Positions 34,102-43,386 of a DNA stretch of 64,000 nucleotides are shown in pieces (the first letter of the stretch is position 1; every line of letters begins with the position of its first letter). A program made the translations under genes and the position numbers. The notes beneath the pieces were generated by a model, which saw nothing but the letters and a program-made list of their open reading frames with translations, ran no database searches and was not told the DNA's origin. The DNA lies in assembly GCA_019054805.1 (NCBI GenBank), contig JAHQIY010000006.1, forward strand, positions 1,426,001-1,490,000. The letters are read 5' to 3'. Origin of the DNA: Brachionus manjavacas. Its lineage: Eukaryota; Rotifera; Eurotatoria; Ploima; Brachionidae.

Positions 34102-34305
34102 ATGGATAATTTTAATTTGTATGATACTGACATGTCAAATGGTTCTTACATTTTTGAAGCCGGTAACTGATCGATTGTCCGTAAAAATTACGTTTACAAA
34201 TATAAAAGAATTACTAAAAGTAGTATATATTACATCTGTGAATCATGTTCAACGAATGTTAAACAAGAAAAGAGAAAGATTCGTAAATCAATCGGTATTT
34301 ATTAA
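34102..34305 (+). pseudogene. FLYWCH-like zinc finger remnant
   Basis: The frame MDNFNLYDTDMSNGSYIFE, a TGA at codon 23, then RKNYVYKYKRITKSSIYYIC and ESC keeps the spacing of a FLYWCH finger (F..., Y.Y, YxC..C), with the Trp of the motif read as Tyr. FLYWCH fingers often sit at the N-terminus of MULE-type transposases. No DDE domain follows. Confidence 0.35.
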
Positions 34306-34736
34306 TTAGACAATGAAAAAATTTCTTTAGACTATTTTTTGATGACATGAGCTTTTTAATGGGACATTAACGAAAAAATGAAAAAAATAAATTAAATAAA
34401 TTTGCATTAAAAAATCGATTTATCAATCAATTGAGAAAAGTTTTTTTGTTTTTTTTTTGATAATTATAAATTTTTTTTATTTAATAAAAAAAAGAGTTAA
34501 ATTTTGTTCGATTTAATTTAATTTCAATAAAGTTCGATTAAATAATTATTTTTTTCATTTTTTTGATAGACTTAGCAATTGTACATAAAACTGTAAATGC
34601 CAATTTCAAACATTTTCACCTTTTTTACTCACTGATCTATGTATATTTTGAATTATTTTTATTATTTATTATTTTTATTATTTTCAAATGCAAACTTGAT
34701 CAAAAAAAAATAGTCTATGAAAAAATTATTCATAAT
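34306..34736. other. Spacer and probable 5' region of the complete LINE
   Basis: An in-frame ATG at 34563 would extend ORF1 by a 58-residue hydrophobic stretch of A/T-driven composition; I treat that as noncoding. No element start is visible. Confidence 0.4.
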
Positions 34737-35774
34737 ATGAACGAATTTGGAACGCCGGTTGCCAGCCAGCCGATTCCAAACCTCAATGATACGATAAGAC
34801 CCAAAAAGACGAGAAATAGCGAACATATGGATCAGTCGCCCGAGATCAAGAAGATTGAGTCGGACGAATTCGAACGAATGAAGAGCGCAACGTCGAAAAT
34901 TTTTAGTTTACAATTAAGAGTGGAGCAGCAGGATGCGACAATTCGAACCCTGAGTAACACGATCAGAGAGTTGACAGAGCGACTTGGTAACATCGAAAAT
35001 TTACGCTGTAACTGTAGATGTAACAATCAAAATTTCATTAACGAAATTAGTAAAGAGATCAATGAAAGTGGAGAGTTAATTGCAAAAACTAATCTTTGCT
35101 ACAAATCGGCAGTTTTGAAATCCATTAGAGGGAAAACTAACGAACCGGTGCCTCCTCAACAACCTGTTGAGATAAATGTGGTAAATAGTGTTATGGTGGA
35201 ACAAAGAGAACGAGAATCGAAGAATAGGAATTTGATTATTCATGGTATTGAATTATCGAGAAGTGAAAAGGGTGATGATCGGAAGAAGGAAGATGAATCG
35301 AGGATTGAAGAAATATTTGACGCTTTAAAGGTTAAAAAATCGACCATAAGAAGTATTACTCGTTTCAAGAACAAATCTAACGATGTGAGTAAAATACCGC
35401 CGATTTTAGTTGAGCTACAAAGTGCTGAAGACCGTAGTGAAGTGCTCTCAGTGGCGAGAGGACTCCACAGAATCGATAGAAAATATGAAAAAGTATATTT
35501 AAATGCGGACTTAACTGAGGCTGAGAGGGTTTTTGAGAAGCAATTGAGGGAAGAAAAGAATAACTTGAACATTGCAGAAGAGAGAGATAAGACCGGATAC
35601 AAGTGGATAATATTGAACGGGAAAATTGTAAGGGTTAAGATACTGACGGAGGAGGAAAAGAACAGACGGAGAGAAACGTATCGGGGTAGTGAAAATGGGC
35701 GGAGAAATCAAACGGGGAGTACGAGAGGTGGGTTTCGCGGGAGATCCACATCATACAGAGTTGGAAAGCAATAA
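34737..35774 (+). CDS. LINE ORF1 protein, 345 aa
   Basis: Nucleic-acid-binding chaperone-type protein of a CR1/Jockey-group non-LTR retrotransposon. I start it at 34737 (MNEFGTPVASQPIPNLND) because the sequence changes there from A/T-driven hydrophobic residues to normal coding composition. Residues about 45-90 form heptad-rich helix (coiled coil), followed by a small Cys cluster RCNCRCNN. The C-terminal half has the conserved NRNLIIHGIELSRSE strand and VYLNADLTEAERVFEKQL, as in ORF1 proteins with an RNA-recognition-like core, and ends in an Arg/Gly-rich tail (GRRNQTGSTRGGFRGRS). It is uninterrupted. Its last 86 bases overlap ORF2 in the +1 frame, suggesting coupled or shifted translation of ORF2. 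Confidence 0.85.
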   Translation: MNEFGTPVASQPIPNLNDTIRPKKTRNSEHMDQSPEIKKIESDEFERMKSATSKIFSLQLRVEQQDATIRTLSNTIRELTERLGNIENLRCNCRCNNQNFINEISKEINESGELIAKTNLCYKSAVLKSIRGKTNEPVPPQQPVEINVVNSVMVEQRERESKNRNLIIHGIELSRSEKGDDRKKEDESRIEEIFDALKVKKSTIRSITRFKNKSNDVSKIPPILVELQSAEDRSEVLSVARGLHRIDRKYEKVYLNADLTEAERVFEKQLREEKNNLNIAEERDKTGYKWIILNGKIVRVKILTEEEKNRRRETYRGSENGRRNQTGSTRGGFRGRSTSYRVGKQ

Positions 35775-38685
35775 TATTTCTAATTATAATTCCATGCGTG
35801 ATTCAAGATCGAAATACAAAGAGCTTAAGTGTTGGTATACGAATGCCACATCACTCAGGAACAAATTGGACGAGCTAAAAGTTTTAAGCCATACTTACGA
35901 ATATGATATTTTATTTGTGACCGAGACGTGGTTTGATGAAGCGTCAGTAACTTATATAGAGGGCTATGAATGCTATCATAAGAACAGGCGAGCTAACAAG
36001 AGAGGTGGAGGGGTGTGTATCTACGTAAAGAAAGATATAAAAGTGGTTGAAGTTGATTTGGTATTAGATACTCATTTTTCGGTGGAGGAGGTTTGGTGTA
36101 AATTAGAATGTGGAAGAGAACGCCTTCTTATTGGTTGCATTTATTGTCCTTATATCAGTGAATCGATTGATGAAGTAAGAGAAAGTTTGTTTTGTGCGAG
36201 GAAACTATTTGAATCAAAAAAGGTAAGTGGGCTTTTAATTTGTGGGGATTTTAATAGTCCAAATATATGTTGGTATGAAAATGGAGAATGGAGTGTTGGT
36301 CAAGGTGCTAGGAAGGAAGAACTTGAGCTGGTTAATGCAATCGAAGATTGTTTTCTAATGCAAAATGTAGACTGTCCAACTTTTCAGACAAACGAGTATG
36401 GCAATAAGTCTATTTTGGACCTGATTTTAACCGAGAGTGATGCGAGAGTAGCAAATTTGAGTACTGGCCCTGGTTTAAGTAATCTGGAGCGTTGCCATTT
36501 AAGCATAGCATGGAGTTATTATTATTTAAATGAAGATGATGATGGAGAAGTTTTGTTTCACAGTGTCTTGTTTAATTACCGAAGAGGAAATTATTTTTTA
36601 ATTTCTAAGTTTTTCAAAAGTATTGACTGGATTAGAAGTTTTAAGAACTTGAGTGTTAATGAAATGTACGAAGTTTTTCTCAGATTATATCAGTGTGCTT
36701 GTAAGATGTACGTACCGAAACGAATTGCTGGTCAAAATCGTAAAAAACAGCCGCCGTGGATGAATAATGGAATCAAGAAGCTAATTAAAGAAAAGTATTG
36801 CTTATGGAAGAAGCTAGTTGGCGGAAAAAGAAGTTTGAGGTGTAGTATTTTGGAAAATTTTCGGCGTGTTCGTAATCAAATTAAGCGTAAAATCAAGTCG
36901 GCAGTTAGTGACTTTGAGGCACGACTAGCAAAACATGCCAAACAGCCAAAAATGATTTTTAAGTATTTTTATGAAAAGCTAAACGTAAAGCCAGCAATTC
37001 ACTCAATTAAACGGTCCGATGGTTCAATCACCAGCAATCGTGATGAGATAGTCAGAATTTTCAATGAGTTTTTTCATTCGGTTTTCAATAACAACGTTGA
37101 TGAACCACCGAATTTTCTACATAGAAGTGAAAAAGTATGCGAGTTCAACATAAACACGGACATTTCTCCGCTGATTGTTTTGAGACACTTGAAAGGCTTA
37201 AATGTATCCAAAAGCACAGGTTTCGATGGTGTTAATCCTTACTTCTTGAAGATGACTGCGGATGCTATATGTGTTCCTTTATCACTATTAATGAAGAGTT
37301 CGTTGACAACAGGACAGGTCCCAGAGGTTTGGAAAAGAGCGTATGTGACTCCTATTTTTAAGAAAGGTGATAGATGCAATGTTAACAACTACAGACCCGT
37401 GTCCATAACCTCAATAGTTTGTCGGATCACGGAAAGAATCATTCGGAAAGTCATAATTGATCATTTGACTCATAATAGATTGATCAGTATGTTTCAACAC
37501 GGTTTTATGCCTAAGAGATCTTGTACCACAAATCTCTTGGAGAGTTTTGACTTGATAACAACGGAGCTTTCTAAGGGCAATAACATCGACATTGTGTATA
37601 CTGACTTTTCGAAGGCGTTTGATCGAGTAAATCATCATAAACTCCTCCACAAGTTGAAACATTATGGTATCAGTGGTAATTTACACAGGTGGATTGAATC
37701 CTTTTTGATTGGTAGGAAGCAGCGTGTTGTTCTTGGTCATTCAACATCTGAGTGGCTAGAAGTTACGAGTGGAGTTCCACAGGGTTCAGTCCTCGGTCCA
37801 TTACTTTTTGTGATTTTTATTAATGACCTTCCCGATAGATTCAAGAGCATATGCTCACTTTACGCGGACGATTGTAAGATCTATTGCGTCTTCAATAAAA
37901 CCAATGAAAACTTGATGAAACAGCAGCTTCAAGCGGATATTGACGAGCTAGTGAAATGGTGTAGGGAGTGGTCAATGGGCCTTAATATCGAAAAGTGTGA
38001 GATAATGCATATTGGCAAAAACAATCCGAAAAACGAATTTTTTATTTCAAGCAGCAAAGGTGTTCAGAAGTTAGCAGTTGCAACCGAGCAAAGGGATTTG
38101 GGCGTAATGGTGACAAGTGATATGAAATGGGGTAAGCAGGTCAGCACGTCGGCTTCAAGAGCGAATAGAATCTTGGGGTTAGTCTTAAATGGCTTGAGTA
38201 ATCGCAGTGAGAACGTTATTTGTAAGATGTATAAGAGTCTGGTTCGGCCTCATTTAGAGTTTGCTGTTTCGGCATGGAACCCATACCTAAAGAAGGACAT
38301 TGATGCGCTTGAAAAGGTTCAGAGAAGAGCAACGCGTTCTATCTCAGGTTTATCGAATCTAGAGTATCCAGAACGACTAAGAAGGCTAAAACTTACAACA
38401 CTTAAAACAAGAAGAAAGAGAGGTGATTTAATACAAATGTTTAAGTTGCTCAATAATTACGATCAAGTCAACTGGTATAAACAACCAGACAAGGTTTTTG
38501 GTGTAAATAAAACAAGAGGCAACAACTACAGATTAAGAAGAGAAATTGTCAAAAACTGTGCACCAAGATTCAACTTTTTCACCAACAGAATAGTCAATGA
38601 TTGGAATCAGCTTGGAAACAAAGTTATAGAATCAAAATCAACAAACATTTTTAAAACTAATTTAGACATACTTTTGAAAGACTAA
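35689..38685 (+). CDS. LINE ORF2: endonuclease and reverse transcriptase, 998 aa
   Basis: Full-length uninterrupted ORF2. The start may be 35689 (inside ORF1) or the ATG at 35794 just after the ORF1 stop. An APE-type endonuclease occupies about residues 45-275: TNATSL, FVTETWFD, GGVCIYVKKD, LLICGDFNSP and ILDLILTES. The final SDH motif reads RCH (residues 268-270), so the Asp is lost. The reverse transcriptase spans about 500-790: STGFDGVNP, NNYRPVSITSI, YTDFSKAFDRV (catalytic Asp 639), GVPQGSVLGPLLF and YADD (725-728), then LGVMVTSDMKW. The C-terminal tail contains ALEKVQRRATRSISGL and CAPRFNFFTNRIVNDW. Motif content places it in the CR1/L2/Jockey group. No RNase H is present. Confidence 0.92.
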   Translation: MKMGGEIKRGVREVGFAGDPHHTELESNNISNYNSMRDSRSKYKELKCWYTNATSLRNKLDELKVLSHTYEYDILFVTETWFDEASVTYIEGYECYHKNRRANKRGGGVCIYVKKDIKVVEVDLVLDTHFSVEEVWCKLECGRERLLIGCIYCPYISESIDEVRESLFCARKLFESKKVSGLLICGDFNSPNICWYENGEWSVGQGARKEELELVNAIEDCFLMQNVDCPTFQTNEYGNKSILDLILTESDARVANLSTGPGLSNLERCHLSIAWSYYYLNEDDDGEVLFHSVLFNYRRGNYFLISKFFKSIDWIRSFKNLSVNEMYEVFLRLYQCACKMYVPKRIAGQNRKKQPPWMNNGIKKLIKEKYCLWKKLVGGKRSLRCSILENFRRVRNQIKRKIKSAVSDFEARLAKHAKQPKMIFKYFYEKLNVKPAIHSIKRSDGSITSNRDEIVRIFNEFFHSVFNNNVDEPPNFLHRSEKVCEFNINTDISPLIVLRHLKGLNVSKSTGFDGVNPYFLKMTADAICVPLSLLMKSSLTTGQVPEVWKRAYVTPIFKKGDRCNVNNYRPVSITSIVCRITERIIRKVIIDHLTHNRLISMFQHGFMPKRSCTTNLLESFDLITTELSKGNNIDIVYTDFSKAFDRVNHHKLLHKLKHYGISGNLHRWIESFLIGRKQRVVLGHSTSEWLEVTSGVPQGSVLGPLLFVIFINDLPDRFKSICSLYADDCKIYCVFNKTNENLMKQQLQADIDELVKWCREWSMGLNIEKCEIMHIGKNNPKNEFFISSSKGVQKLAVATEQRDLGVMVTSDMKWGKQVSTSASRANRILGLVLNGLSNRSENVICKMYKSLVRPHLEFAVSAWNPYLKKDIDALEKVQRRATRSISGLSNLEYPERLRRLKLTTLKTRRKRGDLIQMFKLLNNYDQVNWYKQPDKVFGVNKTRGNNYRLRREIVKNCAPRFNFFTNRIVNDWNQLGNKVIESKSTNIFKTNLDILLKD

Positions 38686-38770
38686 ATTATTGCTTATGGT
38701 CTGGATATAACCGGACTTAACGCGAAAGCGTAGCAATTATAATTACTACTACTACTACTACTTATTCAAT

Positions 38771-39049
38771 TTCAAATACTTTCTTTTTTTAAAAAACTAA
38801 AAACTTTAGTTTTATTTAATAACTTTTTTTTGCAATAATTGGGTTTAAACGAAGGCGTAAGCCATTCGGACGAACCTGGGGATCACCCCCAATTTATATT
38901 TTTAATAAAAATAAATATAATAAATAATAATATATATTTCATTTGAATAGTAAAAAAAATATGATAAGTTGAATAATTTTTAAAAAAGAATAATTGAAAA
39001 ATTGAATAGTTGACTTGAAAATATTTAACGTGTGTAATACACATTATTG
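38771..39049. other. Spacer with short inverted ATTGGG/CCCAAT unit
   Basis: Around 38838-38895 AATTGGGTTTAAACG and CACCCCCAATT form a small inverted pair enclosing a less AT-rich segment. No gene. Confidence 0.35.
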
Positions 39050-39900
39050 TTCATGAATGTGTTTCTTGTAGCTATTCGTAGAACATAGATTTTACCTCGT
39101 CTCTGGCTTCGTTAGGTGGGTCATAACTTTTTTTGATGGACTTGTTACAATGCTTCCTTTTTATCCTTGTGCGAATCAGTCTTTCAATTTTTGGCTCCCA
39201 ATCCATCATGACATCCTTAGCATGCCTTAAAAGCATAATCGCTACGCCGTGTTGTCTTGTGTTTTATTTAGATCCAAAATACAGGAAGGTCAATGTACTA
39301 TTGTTTATTTGGACTAGCTCTGTCCAGCAACTTCACTGATACCGAGTATTTTCGAACCGTACTTATTCACAGCCAATGCGGCTTGAATACATCTTGTTGT
39401 TTCTGACATTTGTTAGTCTAGGGGATTTGGCCTGAAACCTTCGATTAACATCAGAGGAGATAGAAAGAAGACAAAGAACAAAGTCTTGTTAAATAAACGT
39501 TTATTATTAATTTAAAGTAAATAGGAAAAAATACAAATTTAAAAAGCCCTTCTTTTTAGAATTACAAATTCTATTTAAATTCAGTAGCTGTAACTTTAAA
39601 AGGTCATTAAGCATAAATAATTTAAATAAAGATAATTTGTGAATTAAATCGGTCATAAAGATTTATGGCATTTGATAAATGATTTATAAAAACATAAAGA
39701 TAAAATCTAGATAAGTTGTGAAAATTGATAAGGTTAATTTAAATAGTTGAAAATGTTATTTTCACACTGTAACACATTCCAGATTCCGACTCTAAATCTG
39801 TGTTTCGCAGTATTTATGCTTGAAACCCCCTGTAGCTTTTTAGTTTTAAGCGTCATGGCTGACGCTGTATCCGCATTTGGGATGCTATCTCTACTACCTT
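39050..39900 (-). pseudogene. RTE-type LINE endonuclease relic, split by a solo LTR
   Basis: With the LTR at 39411-39774 removed, the minus strand reads KKLQGVSSINTAKHRFRVG and IWNVRNNKM, then ILGISEV, then in shifted frames GVAIMLLRHAKDVMMDWEP and ERLIRTRIKRK. This is the N-terminal endonuclease of RTE-clade elements (G.WNVR.M, ILG.SE.R, GV...L...A...L..W.P...R...A). Stops and shifts are frequent and the motif block after the DNA-contact region is missing. Confidence 0.7.
39411..39774. mobile_element. Solo LTR, copy 2 (TGTTAGTCTA family)
   Basis: A 364-bp unit, TGTTAGTC...GTAACA, is flanked by a direct CATT (39407-39410 and 39775-39778). It shares long stretches with the copy at 10545, for example AGGAGATA, AAGACAAAGAAC, TAAATTTAAAGTAAATAGGA and GTCATAAAGATTTATG. 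It is inserted in the RTE relic, splitting its endonuclease reading, so it is younger than that relic. Confidence 0.82.
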
Positions 39901-41195
39901 GAGAATTTATCTGAATTCTTATACAAAATACAAAAATTTTTTTCCATAGGATATTGTAAATCTAATATTGGTACGTACGTTAACTCTAGCGTTTTATTTT
40001 TAAAGAACCGGTTTTCAAAAAATAAAATAAAGATTTAAATTTCCTGAATTCCCAGCTAAGATTCTAAAAAAATTTCGGAACAAAAATTAGTCCAATTCTA
40101 TCGAGATAATGCATAAAAAATATTAATTATCGACCAATTTTAATGACACGCTATCGTGGTAATCTACTTGGATTACATACACTAGAATATCTAGTACAGA
40201 TCTCTTTGCTAAATCAATCAGGTTTTTTGAATTAATTCAAATCAACTTGCTCGACTTTCTATCCACTGGATAAAATCATTTAAAATGGCTTAAGCAGTTC
40301 AGAAAAAATTTGGCACTTTTTTTCAATTTTCAATTTGCTCTATTTGCTAAAAAATATGTAAATTGCAATGCAATGAAATTGTTCATTTGAAATATTCAAG
40401 CAAAAAGACGAAAATTGAACAAAATTTTTAAAATGTCAAATTTTATCTACATTGTTTGAGCGTTTAAAAGATTTTTTAAAAATTTTAAAGATTTTTCTCG
40501 CCCAGATAGGTTCGAATCTTTATCATCTGTTTGTATGCTTATACATCGGGCAATATAGAATCTTATTAAAAAACAAAACTAATTTTTTATTTAAATTACT
40601 AATTTTCGTTTGTTTTTTTTTGATTAATAAGATTTTCAATCTAAATAGCTGCTAAATCCTTGGTCTCTCAAATTTTTTTTCAAGGAATTTAAGCATTTTT
40701 CTTCCCTTTGCTATTTTTAATCAGTAGTAATCATGGCCACTTCAAGACCAAGTTAAAAGAAGAAAATAATACAAAAAAATTGAATTGAGTTAAAAAAATA
40801 CTGTGCTGATACAATAAAAGGATTTTACTACAATTTAATTTCCGTATTTTGACTAAAATTTATGTAAATTACCAAAAGCAAAAATTCACAAGTTTATGAT
40901 AATTTACGTTAATTATCGTAAATTTTTGACAAATTACAAAAATTAACGTAAAAAAAGTGCCAAAATTTATTGAAAAATCCTTTTTCTTTATAAATTAAAT
41001 TATTCAAATATTTATTCTTTAAAAATGATGTGAAAAAAAATTGGATTTTCAAGTAAAAAAATAAATTGTACCAGCTGATCCATTTTATGTTTCACGTAAA
41101 TTCTGGTCTTGCAAAAACTCTGCAAAGTAATTTGGAGTAGGTGCATTTTTAGAATTTTCGCACAGACCATTTTTAAGTGATCCATTGAATAAATC
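39901..41195. other. AT-rich spacer with TTTACGTAA-type repeat
   Basis: The patch 40840-40960 is dense in TTTACGTTAATTATCGTAAA-like words that recur near 25480, 48330 and 55450. No gene is accepted; a 67-codon frame at 40452 is A/T-driven. Confidence 0.45.
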
Positions 41196-41711
41196 GGGTC
41201 AACCTGGTTATGTTCTCAACTGATAACATATTTTCTTATCAAACTGGTCACCTTCGGTTTTGTTATCATGTAGATGCAAAAAATATTATCAAGGAAAAAT
41301 GTTACCAACCATGATAACAAAATAAATTTAATGTTAACATAATATTTTAAAAGATAACATAAAGAACATTTATAAAATAGTAAAATTTTTAAAGTAAAGT
41401 AAAGTTTTAAGTGATAAGAGAAATCCAAATCCATGTCCTGATTGTGGGAAATATATGGAAGGCTTAAAATTGCATGTGTCCCGCACTCATAATATTAAAA
41501 TTTTAACAATAAAAATTATATTTTTGATAACAGAATTTTTTTAAAATAATTTTCAAATGATAACTAAACTATTTAAATATTATTTTTAAAATTTTTTTGG
41601 TAACATTTTTCCTTAATAATATTTTTTTTATATCAACATGATAACAAAACCGGAGGTGACCAGTTTGATAACAAAATATGTTATCAGTTGATAACATAAC
41701 CGGGTAGACCC
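41196..41711. mobile_element. GGGTC-type inverted-repeat element with 8-bp duplication
   Basis: The 516-bp unit has about 100-base terminal inverted repeats: left GGGTCAACCTGGTTATG, right inverted GGGTCTACCCGGTTATG, both continuing into CAACTGATAACATATTTT and CTGGTCACC. It is flanked by perfect AATAAATC duplications (41188-41195 and 41712-41719). It shares GGGTC ends and an 8-bp duplication with the elements at 57086 and 58831. A C2H2-type finger remnant is inside. Confidence 0.85.
41423..41497 (+). pseudogene. C2H2 zinc finger remnant inside the element
   Basis: The frame reads NPCPDCGKYMEGLKLHVSRT then HNI, a complete C..C...H....H finger. It sits in the centre of the 516-bp inverted-repeat element. 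The style CPDCGK..GL..H.SR.H is also seen in R2/NeSL-type retrotransposon N-termini and in other transposon proteins, so its origin is open. Confidence 0.5.
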
Positions 41712-41818
41712 AATAAATCAACTGATACAATTTACAGAACTAAATTTTAAATTTGAGAATTTTTTTTAAAGTTTTAGCCAGACTGGTTTATTAGTCACAG
41801 TTTTAAGTCGAGAGAGTC

Positions 41819-43016
41819 GCTGCGTTACACGCAAATTTCCTAACACACATTTTTTTTTTGGCTGCGTTCAACCTATTTTTTTTCTCAACACACATTTTTT
41901 AGTATTTGTGCGTTTTATTCTAAAAAATGAGTGAAAAGTAAAAAAACAAAGTTTCTGGTAAAATTTTATTTAAAATAAAAAAAAATATAAAATTAGTAAA
42001 TTAAAAAAAAAAAAAAAAAAAGTAAGCTATTTTTCACAAAAATTACAAGTCCACAATTTAGTCGATTTAAGACTATCAGAACATTTAAGATGAAAATTTT
42101 TATAACAAATCGAACAAATTTTAACATATTCCTTCAAATTAAAGTATTCATTACAAATGTCACATTTTAAATTAATCTTATAAGAAAATAAAGAAGCTTT
42201 AAGTTGTTTTAGACCATCATCAGAAAACAATGACGTAAAATTGTTTAAATTTTTAAGAAATTGATTCTAAATAAAATAATTTTCTAATGATAAATTTGAA
42301 AGATCTACAATCAAATCTTCTTCTTGTATTTTAACCTGTGTACTCATGATTTTATTGATTTTTGACTCATCAACAATTACAACCAAAAGAAACCTTTTGA
42401 TTCTTTGTTCGTTTTTCGAAACTTTACAATCAGGCGCAAGTACTAACGCAGCATGTTCAGACTCATCTTCGTTAATTTTTTGCATATTTGAACAGTACAT
42501 TGTTAAGACTATTTTGATAACCATTATTACAATTCGGTTGCCAATTATTAGGATGCATTTGAAAACAATCGTTATAGTAAAAAGAATTTGGGTACATTTT
42601 GATGTTTCAAAATAATTATTAAGCATTTTATATCAATATGCATTGTCATTTTCAACAGTATAAAGTTAAAAGATAAATCAAAAATTGATCATTTATTTTT
42701 AATTATTTAGACAGCATTGTACTAAGTGCATCAAAGTTAATTGGTCTTCAAGTATCAATAATTAGAATTTTCGCTATTCGCTATTAAAAGGTTGCATTGT
42801 TACAGACAATATTTTTATTTTTAGTCCAATTTCCATTAAATAGAGGTTAATTAAAAAGTCCAAAAAAAGTGTTTTCAATAAAAATTTGTTTTTTACTTTT
42901 CACTCATTTTTTAGAATAAAACGCACAAATACTAAAAAATGTGTGTTGAGAAAAAAAATAGGTTGAACGCATCAAAAAAAAAAAATGTGTGTTAGAAAAT
43001 TTATGTGTAACGCAGC
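41819..43016 (-). mobile_element. TIR element carrying a PHD-finger ORF
   Basis: About 130-base terminal inverted repeats, nearly identical: GCTGCGTTACAC at both ends, then TAACACACATTTTTTTTTT, GCGTTCAACCTATTTTTTTT and TTAGTATTTGTGCGTTTTAT through GAGTGAAAAGTAAAAAAC. The only coding content is one minus-strand frame ending in a PHD finger. No target duplication is evident at these borders. The close match of the repeats argues for recent activity. Confidence 0.8.
42027..42626 (-). pseudogene. PHD-finger protein encoded in a TIR element, one nonsense codon
   Basis: One minus-strand frame runs from ATG 42626 to the stop at 42027, broken only by a TAG at 42267-42269. The N-terminal part is of unknown fold and A/T-driven at first; the middle is acidic (NEDESEHAALVLAPD, EEDLIVDLSNLSLENYF). 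The C-terminus is a C4HC3 PHD-type finger: CDIC, CSIC, HLKC and the final WTCNFC. PHD fingers read histone tails and also occur in some transposons. No DDE or other transposase signature is seen. An internal ATG near 42347 (MSTQVKIQEED) may be the better start. Confidence 0.6.
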
Positions 43017-43386
43017 CAATTTCCTAAGTCGAAGTCACAAAAATTTAAGTCATTGACTTGACATGACTTAAAACTTGTGACTTAGAAACAAGTCTGGCTT
43101 TAGCTTTTGTTCAGTTTTTTACCCAAAACTTCATGTTTTCCAATTTTAAGACCAAAATACAAATGGTCAGAAGAATTAAAAACACTTTTTAAGATAAGAC
43201 GTAAATTTGCTTCTACAATCTACTAGTATTCCTTTTTATACCAAAAGAGCTCAAGTGACTAAAAAATTTTCATGGTCAATATCATTTTAAATTTTTTATT
43301 TACAATAAAAAGAGACTCTCCTAAAAAAACAACTAAATCTAATAGTTTTTAAAAGATAAATTTTATTTTGAATTTTAATTCTAAAT
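43017..43386. other. Spacer with AAGTC-type repeat
   Basis: The stretch 43025-43105 is a dense AAGTCA/TGACTT repeat block related to those near 1240, 26400 and 46750. AATAAA-type signals for the next gene lie at about 43360-43370 on the minus strand. Confidence 0.45.

Larger units (their letters stand above)
34737..38770 (+). mobile_element. Structurally complete LINE with (ACT)n 3' tail
   Basis: Intact ORF1 and ORF2, a short 3' UTR with a GCGAAAGCG hairpin word, and a terminal ACT microsatellite at about 38744-38762. The 5' boundary lies somewhere before 34737 and is not resolved. Relatives with the same ORF order are the relics at 13353-15700 and 29819-31391 and the tail at 6611. Confidence 0.8.

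Noticed and set aside
34563-34736. N-terminal hydrophobic extension of LINE ORF1
   Set aside because: The 58 extra residues are Phe/Ile/Leu runs produced by A/T-rich DNA; normal coding composition begins at the ATG 34737.
41188-41719. Reading the inverted repeat at 41196-41711 as a recombination or attachment site
   Set aside because: The perfect 8-bp duplication outside the repeats fits transposon insertion better.
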